Positions 1-4,775 of a DNA stretch of 7,381 nucleotides are shown piece by piece (position 1 is the first letter of the stretch; every line of letters begins with the position of its first letter). Position numbers and translations under genes: made by a program. The notes beneath the pieces are model-generated. The model was not told the origin of the DNA. It saw only the letters and a list, made by a program, of their open reading frames with translations, and searched no databases. Source of the stretch: Planctomycetaceae bacterium (GTDB taxonomy: Bacteria; Planctomycetota; Phycisphaerae; Phycisphaerales; SM1A02); NCBI GenBank assembly GCA_947474205.1, contig CANJIC010000097.1:1-7381 (forward strand). Direction: 5' to 3'.

Positions 1-315
1 GATGGCGTGGGTCCACTGGGCAGATTTTTTCGCATCACCATTCCCATGTTGAGCCCGGTGATCTTGTTCAACGTGATCATGTCCATCATTGGATGCTTCC
101 AAGTGTTCACGCAAGCCTTCGTCATGACTGGCGGCGAGCCGGGCGACCTCACGCGCTTCTATGTTTTATATCTATACAACCAAGCGTTCGAGTTTTATGA
201 AATGGGATACGCCAGCGCCATGGCGTGGATTCTGCTTGTGATTATTTTGGCGTTCACCATGCTCACATTGCGTGGCAGCCGCAAACTTGTCCACTACGAA
301 GGGCTTCGTCGATGA
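1..315 (+). CDS. Carbohydrate ABC transporter permease, MalF/UgpA type (C-terminal part, truncated by window edge)
   Basis: This is the last 104 residues of an inner-membrane permease; its start lies before the window and the frame is open from base 1. The fragment begins inside the cytoplasmic EAA loop (DGVGPLGRFFRITIPMLSP), whose conserved glycine and I-T-x-P-x-L-x-P pattern contact the ATPase in this family. Two hydrophobic segments follow, about residues 18-40 and 70-88 of the fragment. Between them is the TGGEPGDLTRF periplasmic loop and then YLYNQAFEFYEMGYASAMAW, characteristic of sugar permeases of the UgpA/LacF/MalF group. The stop overlaps the start of the next permease (ATGA), so the two subunits are probably translationally coupled and form a heterodimer. 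The substrate cannot be read from this fragment; a sugar or glycerol-phosphate-like solute is the family expectation. Confidence 0.93.
   Translation, partial: DGVGPLGRFFRITIPMLSPVILFNVIMSIIGCFQVFTQAFVMTGGEPGDLTRFYVLYLYNQAFEFYEMGYASAMAWILLVIILAFTMLTLRGSRKLVHYEGLRR
298..303 (+). promoter_or_regulatory. Ribosome binding site deciding the second permease's start
   Basis: GAAGGG lies within the end of the first permease gene, 8 nt before ATG 312. Together with the ATGA overlap it supports 312 over the longer in-frame start at 225. Confidence 0.6.
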
Positions 316-1232
316 GCGACAACACTGGCGCCACAAACATGAACTATGATTCCGTGCGCGCCGGCGCCGTGGGTGGTCAACTCACGCGCACACTTTCATT
401 TGTGGGGCTTGTATGCGGAACAGCGATCATTGTGTTTCCACTTTTATGGATGGTGCTGGTGAGTTTGTTGGCTCCAGATCGCGCGCAAGCCGCCACCGTA
501 AGCGGTGACTTGACGAAATTATTTCCTAGTGATCCGCAGTGGAATAATTTTCCAAACGCACTTTCGCAAATGGGATCGGTGCGCTGGAAAGGTTTCTTTG
601 ACGCGCTTGCCAACAGCATCGTGGTGACCACATTGGTGGTCGCAGGCACGGTGCTGTCATCAAGTCTGGTTGGCTTCGCCTTGGCGCGCATACGATTTCG
701 CGGCAATAACGCGCTGTTTTTGCTTATGTTGGCCACCATGATGTTGCCGGGTCAAGTCACCATGATTCCACTCTTCTTATTGTTTCGAAATCTAGGTTGG
801 GTGGACACCATTCTTCCGCTGGTGGTGCCCGCCTTCTTTGGCAGCGCGTTCTTCATCTTCATGTACCGACAATTTATTGCGCAAGTTCCAGAAGCGTTGG
901 TGGAAGCAGCCAAGGTGGACGGTTGGGGATGGTTTGGAATTTGGTGGCACGTCATGTTGCCGCTGTGCCGGCCCGTCACGGCCATCTGCGCGGTGTTCAC
1001 ATTCATCTTCACATGGAACGACTTCTTGGCGCCGCTTATTTATTTACATTCCGATGACCAAGCCACGCTTGCCGTGGCGCTGAACAGTTTTCGAAATCAA
1101 TATGGCGGCGTGAACAAAGTCAATCTACTCATGGCCGCAAGTCTGGTGACCATGATCCCCTGCATCTTGCTGTTCCTTGTGGCGCAGCGGCAATTCATTG
1201 AAGGCCTGGGCAAAGGCGCCGTCAAAGGCTGA
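312..1232 (+). CDS. Carbohydrate ABC transporter permease, MalG/UgpE type
   Basis: Complete 306-residue integral membrane subunit of a carbohydrate importer. ATG 312 was chosen because it overlaps the previous stop as ATGA and has a GAAGGG ribosome site (298-303) 8 nt upstream; in-frame starts further up lie deep inside the previous gene, and Met10 has no ribosome site. Hydrophobic segments lie at about residues 28-52, 101-124, 134-156, 166-185, 219-241 and 271-292, giving the six-helix MalG layout. The long loop between helices 1 and 2 (about 53-100) is periplasmic and hydrophilic. The EAA coupling motif is at 198-221 (EAAKVDGWGWF, then MLPLCRP) with its conserved Gly204. TWNDFLAPL (234-242) and the C-terminal QRQFIEGLGKGAVKG are also typical of this subunit. 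It should pair with the upstream permease and the downstream ATPase. The substrate is not evident. Confidence 0.95.
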   Translation: MSDNTGATNMNYDSVRAGAVGGQLTRTLSFVGLVCGTAIIVFPLLWMVLVSLLAPDRAQAATVSGDLTKLFPSDPQWNNFPNALSQMGSVRWKGFFDALANSIVVTTLVVAGTVLSSSLVGFALARIRFRGNNALFLLMLATMMLPGQVTMIPLFLLFRNLGWVDTILPLVVPAFFGSAFFIFMYRQFIAQVPEALVEAAKVDGWGWFGIWWHVMLPLCRPVTAICAVFTFIFTWNDFLAPLIYLHSDDQATLAVALNSFRNQYGGVNKVNLLMAASLVTMIPCILLFLVAQRQFIEGLGKGAVKG

Positions 1233-1250
1233 CGCGGTCGCAATTTCAAC

Positions 1251-1254
1251 GGAG
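1251..1254 (+). promoter_or_regulatory. Ribosome binding site of the ATPase gene
   Basis: GGAG, 8 nt before ATG 1263, in the 30-bp gap after the permease stop. It supports this start rather than any start inside the permease gene. Confidence 0.6.
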
Positions 1255-1262
1255 ACATTCGC

Positions 1263-2405
1263 ATGGCAACTATTTCTCTTGATCGTGTTGGCAAGATTTA
1301 TCCCGGCGGCGTGCGCGCCGTGGAGGGCGTTGATCTGCGCATTGCACACGGCGAATTCATAGTGTTGGTTGGTCCATCTGGCTGCGGAAAAAGCACGCTT
1401 TTACGCATGATCGCCGGTTTGGAAACCATCACCGAAGGCGTGATGAAGATTGACGACTTGGTGGTGAATGAATTGCCGCCGCAAGCGCGCGACATTGCAA
1501 TGGTGTTTCAGAATTACGCGCTTTATCCGCACATGAATGTGCACGACAACATGGCGTTTGGTTTATTGCGCCGCCGAACATTTCCAAGCCGTTTTAAATC
1601 TATTATGTCAAGCGCCTATCGCGCGGGCCGACGTGTGGAGCGCATTGAGATTTCAAACAAGGTCAACGCCGCCGCCACAACGTTGGGCATTTCGCAACTT
1701 CTAGGTCGCCGCCCCGCCGCTCTTTCTGGCGGTCAACGCCAACGCGTTGCGCTTGGCCGCGCGCTGGTGCGTGAACCAAAAGTTTTTCTGCTTGACGAAC
1801 CACTGTCCAACTTAGACGCCAAACTGCGCGTTGAAATGCGCGCTGAGCTACGCATGTTGCACAGGCGCCTGGGCGTGACCATGGTGTATGTCACGCACGA
1901 TCAAGAAGAAGCCATGAGTTTGGGCGACCGAGTGGTGGTGCTGAAGAACGGCTTGGTGCAACAAATAGCCGCACCGCAAGAAATGTATTCAAAGCCAGCT
2001 AATCGATTTGTGGCCGAGTTTGTGGGCACGCCCACCATGAACATGCTTGAAGGCGCACTTACCATGAAGGACAATTGGGCCACATTTGCCGCAAAATCAT
2101 TGCAAATTCAAGGCGCGGTCGATGCCTGGAAGTCGCTCGCTCAAAGCGGACCACAAAGCGCAGTGCTGGGAATTCGCCCCGAGCATGTGTTGCTCAACGC
2201 CGCGGGCGGATTTGCCGCCACCGTTGAAGCGGTTGAACATTACGGCGACCGCATGGATGTGGTTGTGCAAACTTCAGGACAACGTTTGGTCGCGCGGTGC
2301 AGTCCCGACGCCTCCATTCAAGAAGGCAAATCCATATCAGTCGCGGTGGATCTCACACGCGCGCATTTATTTGAGCAAAATGAAACTGGAATGCGAATGG
2401 GGTAA
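1263..2405 (+). CDS. Sugar ABC transporter ATP-binding protein, MalK/UgpC/MsmX type
   Basis: 380-residue cytoplasmic ATPase that powers the importer formed with the two permeases upstream. GGAG (1251-1254) sits 8 nt before the ATG, and the gap to the preceding permease is 30 bp, so one operon is likely. All nucleotide-binding motifs are intact: Walker A GPSGCGKST (37-45), Q-loop Gln83 in VFQNYALYPH, signature LSGGQ (154-158), Walker B VFLLDEP with Glu179, D-loop SNLDAKLR (182-189) and H-loop His212. A MalK-type C-terminal regulatory (TOBE/OB-like) domain follows, with LGIRPEHV (302-309) and a TRAHLF motif near the end. Spacing between motifs matches E. coli MalK except between Gln83 and Ser155, which are 72 residues apart instead of 53. 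This gives a 19-residue, Arg-rich insertion at about 103-130 in the helical subdomain. MsmX-like ATPases may serve several importers; whether this one does is unknown. Confidence 0.95.
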   Translation: MATISLDRVGKIYPGGVRAVEGVDLRIAHGEFIVLVGPSGCGKSTLLRMIAGLETITEGVMKIDDLVVNELPPQARDIAMVFQNYALYPHMNVHDNMAFGLLRRRTFPSRFKSIMSSAYRAGRRVERIEISNKVNAAATTLGISQLLGRRPAALSGGQRQRVALGRALVREPKVFLLDEPLSNLDAKLRVEMRAELRMLHRRLGVTMVYVTHDQEEAMSLGDRVVVLKNGLVQQIAAPQEMYSKPANRFVAEFVGTPTMNMLEGALTMKDNWATFAAKSLQIQGAVDAWKSLAQSGPQSAVLGIRPEHVLLNAAGGFAATVEAVEHYGDRMDVVVQTSGQRLVARCSPDASIQEGKSISVAVDLTRAHLFEQNETGMRMG

Positions 2406-2408
2406 CGG

Positions 2409-2483
2409 CTATTGGCACGGACCCATATTCAACAACACCAAAGCCACATCGCCATTGTCCACTTCACCTGATTGGTCAAGATC
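2409..2483 (-). pseudogene. Orphan dockerin-like tail segment, remnant of a secreted-protein gene
   Basis: Read on the minus strand, this stretch encodes DLDQSGEVDNGDVALVLL followed by NMGPCQ and a TAG stop (2409-2411). Aligned without gaps to each of the two dockerin-like repeats of the neighbouring 365-residue secreted protein, 17 of 24 residues are identical by my count. It also ends in Cys-Gln-stop exactly as that protein does. The frame is open for only 21 more codons upstream, to a TAA at 2547-2549. Those codons hold no ATG, no signal peptide and no recognisable similarity. The segment lies beyond the hairpin that probably terminates the secreted-protein transcript, so it is unlikely to be expressed as part of that gene. 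The simplest reading is the surviving 3' end of a tandem paralogue lost by deletion; a duplicated and shifted tail is an alternative. All 12 calcium-loop positions are kept, which suggests recent loss. Confidence 0.72.
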
Positions 2484-2578
2484 TTGCTGTGAACGTATAT
2501 CTACACATAGGGTTATCCAATTCAAAACCTGTTGAGTTCCAACATATTAAAAACAGGGAAAATAGTCCGCCAAAATGA

Positions 2579-2608
2579 AAGCCCCCCGGCCGTGTGGCCG
2601 AGGGGCTT
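2579..2608 (-). terminator. Rho-independent terminator of the secreted-protein gene, perhaps bidirectional
   Basis: The arms 2579-2591 and 2596-2608 pair over 13 positions with a single C/A mismatch (2586/2601), leaving a GTGT tetraloop. On the minus strand the stem ends in GGGGCTT and runs into TCATTTT, a usable U-rich tract, about 42 nt past the stop of the secreted-protein gene. On the plus strand the stem is followed only by a short GTTTGC. It could still stop transcripts from the convergent ABC operon, whose last gene ends about 170 nt earlier, but less efficiently. Confidence 0.8.
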
Positions 2609-2650
2609 GTTTGCACTTAAATAGGTGCGGCTTTCAAAGCCGCGCTTTCA

Positions 2651-3748
2651 TCACTGGCAAGCGCCAGAGCTCAAGAGAATCAGGGCAACGTCGCCTGAGT
2701 CAATTTCACCTGAGCCGTCAAGATCACCTGGGCAACCTGCGCAAGTACCTGAGTCAAGAAGAGCCAAGGCAACGTCGCCTGAGTCAACTTCACCAGATCC
2801 GTCAAGATCACCGAAGCAAAATCCACAGGCATCCGCACCAAAGGCGCTAAAGAATTGATCGCCAGGAATTGCGGCAAAATCCACACCACGCAAGGCTCCT
2901 GAACTACCACCCAAGTATCCGCCAACACCATCTCCACCTAAATTTCCACTGCCAATTGGTAAAGAACCCAGCACTTGATTGCTGACATAATCATGGCCAT
3001 TGCCGTTAATAAACGCGCACACCTTGATATCCGATGAGCCGTCCCACGCAAGCAGCGCAAGTGGAATTTTCATTTCAATTCCTGTGACAACGCCGCAACC
3101 AGAACCTGGATTGGCGGAATCCCCACTGACGCCGCCCGTGTTGGCATTGCTGATGGAGAGTTGGCAACCATACACTTGATCGTCCAACAAATTCACGCCT
3201 GTTGGACCACTAAACGTGCCGTTGCCAATGTATGCGCCTACGCCGCCGCCACTGGTCAACACTTGAGCAATGTTGGCGTACTGCGTGACGGGATCGCCGC
3301 CAATTGTGGTCATCAAGCAGAAGTCAGCAGCGAAGCCCGCATCAAACTTCAAGCCCGCATACCCGTTGACATCGTCGCGACCCATTTTATTCAGGCCGTT
3401 GTAATCAATATCCGCGTTGTCGCTGCGAAGTTCATTTTGACCTTCACCTGGAACGCTGTCGATAAAAATATCACACTTGTTGAAATTACTTTCAAGATTG
3501 CCCGCCATAAATACATAGAGATACCCGTTGGCCGAATCAAGCTTGACATACGCCGCGTCAAGTTCGGAACCGTTGGCGTAACTGTTCACGCCGTCAGTGG
3601 CATTTCCGAAACCAGTGTGAACCACTTGCGACGCTTTTGGATTTCCATATCCAGCATCACAGGTTCCATCAACGGACAGTTGCGCCATGGTGGTTGCGCA
3701 ACAAATCATGACTGGAGCAGCCAACGAGGCGATCAACGCTAATTTCAT
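2651..3748 (-). CDS. Exported protein with C-terminal dockerin-like calcium-loop repeats
   Basis: 365-residue predicted exported protein. The N-terminus (MKLALIASLAAPVMICCATTMAQ) is a signal peptide, probably cut near Ala22. The mature part starts LSVDGTCDAGYG and has an Asp/Gly/Asn-rich, beta-type composition. Patterns such as SELDAAYVKLDSANGYLYVFMAGNL fit a carbohydrate-binding-like beta-sandwich, though this is inference and no named domain is claimed. The tail holds two 12-residue EF-hand-type loops of D-x-D-x-S-G-x-[VI]-D-x-x-D form, starting at Asp314 and Asp342. They lie in 28-residue repeats (about 313-340 and 341-365), each followed by a hydrophobic VAL-x-LL helix and a Cys. This tail is common on exported proteins of Phycisphaerae-like planctomycetes, where it may act in surface attachment or sorting; no cohesin partner is visible here. 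GGAGAA (3756-3761, minus strand) lies 7 nt before the ATG. The gene converges on the ABC operon and diverges from truA. Its exact function is unknown. Confidence 0.88.
   Translation of the reverse strand: MKLALIASLAAPVMICCATTMAQLSVDGTCDAGYGNPKASQVVHTGFGNATDGVNSYANGSELDAAYVKLDSANGYLYVFMAGNLESNFNKCDIFIDSVPGEGQNELRSDNADIDYNGLNKMGRDDVNGYAGLKFDAGFAADFCLMTTIGGDPVTQYANIAQVLTSGGGVGAYIGNGTFSGPTGVNLLDDQVYGCQLSISNANTGGVSGDSANPGSGCGVVTGIEMKIPLALLAWDGSSDIKVCAFINGNGHDYVSNQVLGSLPIGSGNLGGDGVGGYLGGSSGALRGVDFAAIPGDQFFSAFGADACGFCFGDLDGSGEVDSGDVALALLDSGTCAGCPGDLDGSGEIDSGDVALILLSSGACQ
2684..2812 (-). repeat. Tandem 84-bp-period repeat encoding the two dockerin-like loops
   Basis: The 45-bp blocks 2684-2728 and 2768-2812 differ at only three positions by direct comparison and are offset by 84 bp, exactly 28 codons. 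They encode the calcium-loop halves of the two tail repeats of the secreted protein. The linking segments between the blocks are less alike. The similarity extends, more weakly, to the orphan tail at 2409-2483. Confidence 0.85.
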
Positions 3749-3755
3749 TTTTCAA

Positions 3756-3761
3756 TTCTCC
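3756..3761 (-). promoter_or_regulatory. Ribosome binding site of the secreted-protein gene
   Basis: GGAGAA on the minus strand, 7 nt from ATG 3748, in an otherwise A/T-rich leader. It supports the start that yields a full signal peptide. Confidence 0.7.
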
Positions 3762-3781
3762 AAAAAATTTTAAAGAGATCG

Positions 3782-3801
3782 CTCATTACGGCCGTAATGA
3801 G
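3782..3801. promoter_or_regulatory. Perfect 20-bp palindrome, candidate operator
   Basis: The half-site CTCATTACGG is followed directly by its exact reverse complement, making a 20-bp dyad 33 bp upstream of the secreted-protein start codon. As RNA it could only form an 8-bp stem with a GGCC loop and has no U tract, so a terminator is unlikely. A dimeric regulator site for the minus-strand gene is the natural reading. On the minus strand a TTGACC box (3817-3822) lies 17 bp before CATTAC (3794-3799), a weak -10 match inside the palindrome. If that promoter is real, the palindrome would overlap its core. The regulator is unknown. Confidence 0.5.
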
Positions 3802-3986
3802 TGCAACCCTTTGCTTGGTCAACGTACTCCCGATTTTGAAAAATGAAAGTAAAATTATTCAAAATTAGTGTATTTTATAGGAAGGAAAGTTGAATTCATT
3901 TCATATCAATTCCTGTTGTCGGAATATTATCGGCATGCTTTGCAATGCATAGTTAATCCAATTTGGAAATCGTCTATACATCACAT

Positions 3987-4775
3987 ATGCCCAAGATTGC
4001 CATACGAATTGCCTACGAGGGCACAAACTTTCACGGCTGGCAACGCCAAGAACCACCTGATAAGCCGCCGTATCGAACCATTCAAGGCGAGTTGGACAAG
4101 GCGCTGGCCGATCTTTTTCAATTGCGAATTGTGACTTCGGGGGCCAGTCGAACGGACTCCGGCGTGCACGCCGACGCGCAAGTTGCCGCGTTCACCGTTG
4201 AAACAAAGATTCCAATCACGCGAATTCCCGCCGCGCTGAACACGCGCCTGCCTGGCGACATGCGCGTGTTGAAAGCGTGGTTGCCGATCGAGGATTTTGA
4301 TCCAGTTCGCGACGCGGTGGAAAAAGGATATCGCTACGAAGTTTCACATGGTGATCACTTGCGTGTGCGTCCAATTTTTGATCGGCGCACGGTTTACTTT
4401 TCGCCGCATCACATGGATTCCGAGCCCATGAAATTGGCCGCGGCGTTGTTTGTTGGCAAGCATGACTTCAGGGCGTTCGCGCATTCAGCCCATGGACGCG
4501 AATGCACCGTTCGCACTATCTTCTCATGTGAGGTGCACGCATTGAACACGGATAGAATTGTGATCGATATTTCTGGCGATGGCTTCCTGTACAACATGGT
4601 CAGAATTATCGCCGGCACAATCACTGAAATTGGGCGCGGACGCATGGAGTCCAGCGCCATTCAAGCCGCGTTGCAAAGCGGCGACCGGCAACTGGCTGGG
4701 CCAACATTGCCGCCAGAGGGATTGCGCCTGAAATGGATTCGCTACCCGCAGGAAAAATCGCAGGAGCCCCTGTAA
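3987..4775 (+). CDS. truA: tRNA pseudouridine(38-40) synthase TruA
   Basis: 262-residue cytoplasmic enzyme that isomerises uridine to pseudouridine at positions 38-40 of the tRNA anticodon arm. The N-terminus IRIAYEGTNFHGWQRQ (about 6-21) is the standard TruA opening. The catalytic aspartate is Asp57 within SRTDSGVHADAQVAAF, with Arg55 preceding it. KGYRYEVS (113-120) supplies the conserved active-site tyrosine region, KHDFRAFAHS (158-167) the mid-domain motif, and GDGFLYNMVRIIAGT (197-211) the C-terminal core. LPPEGLRL (241-248) closes the fold, and total length is normal. ATG 3987 is preferred over the in-frame TTG 3963 because TruA proteins start a few residues before the beta strand. The ribosome site is weak (GGAAAT about 17 nt upstream), so the start is slightly uncertain. 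The stop overlaps the next gene as TAATG. Confidence 0.97.
   Translation: MPKIAIRIAYEGTNFHGWQRQEPPDKPPYRTIQGELDKALADLFQLRIVTSGASRTDSGVHADAQVAAFTVETKIPITRIPAALNTRLPGDMRVLKAWLPIEDFDPVRDAVEKGYRYEVSHGDHLRVRPIFDRRTVYFSPHHMDSEPMKLAAALFVGKHDFRAFAHSAHGRECTVRTIFSCEVHALNTDRIVIDISGDGFLYNMVRIIAGTITEIGRGRMESSAIQAALQSGDRQLAGPTLPPEGLRLKWIRYPQEKSQEPL
4762..4766 (+). promoter_or_regulatory. Ribosome binding site of the gene after truA, inside the truA end
   Basis: AGGAG lies 8 nt before ATG 4775, within the last codons of truA. With the TAATG overlap it fixes the start of the next gene at 4775 and indicates translational coupling. Confidence 0.75.

Larger units (their letters stand above)
3749..3986. other. 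Divergent intergenic region between the secreted-protein gene and truA
   Basis: This 238-bp gap holds the leader and ribosome site of the minus-strand gene, the palindrome at 3782-3801, and a strongly A/T-rich stretch at about 3833-3900. It should contain promoters for both directions. I find no convincing -35/-10 pair for truA, and planctomycete promoters often fit the E. coli consensus poorly. No tRNA-like or other RNA structure stands out. Confidence 0.6.

Noticed and set aside
225..311. Longer in-frame start for the second permease
   Set aside because: It would overlap the upstream permease by about 90 bp. ATG 312 has an ATGA overlap and a well-spaced ribosome site.
2528..2557. CCTGTT/AACAGG inverted repeat
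   Set aside because: It is only six base pairs around an 18-nt loop in A/T-rich sequence, too weak to support as a terminator or operator.
3161..3742. 193-codon plus-strand open frame antisense to the secreted-protein gene
   Set aside because: The opposite strand has a signal peptide, a ribosome site and clear repeat motifs. This frame has no recognisable motifs and is a shadow.
3890..3952. Possible 20-codon leader peptide starting at TTG after GGAAGGAAAG, upstream of truA
   Set aside because: It is too short, has a rare start codon and no regulatory amino-acid run or attenuator hairpin; chance cannot be excluded.
3963..3986. TTG start adding eight residues to TruA
   Set aside because: It has no ribosome site of note, and the extra residues are not expected before the TruA first strand.
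3868..4134. 88-codon plus-strand frame overlapping the truA start
   Set aside because: It is out of frame with truA over its second half, has an unusual composition and shows no family resemblance.
4733..4774. Longer in-frame start for the 641-residue exported protein
   Set aside because: It adds 14 residues before the signal peptide and lies inside truA. ATG 4775 has AGGAG 8 nt upstream.
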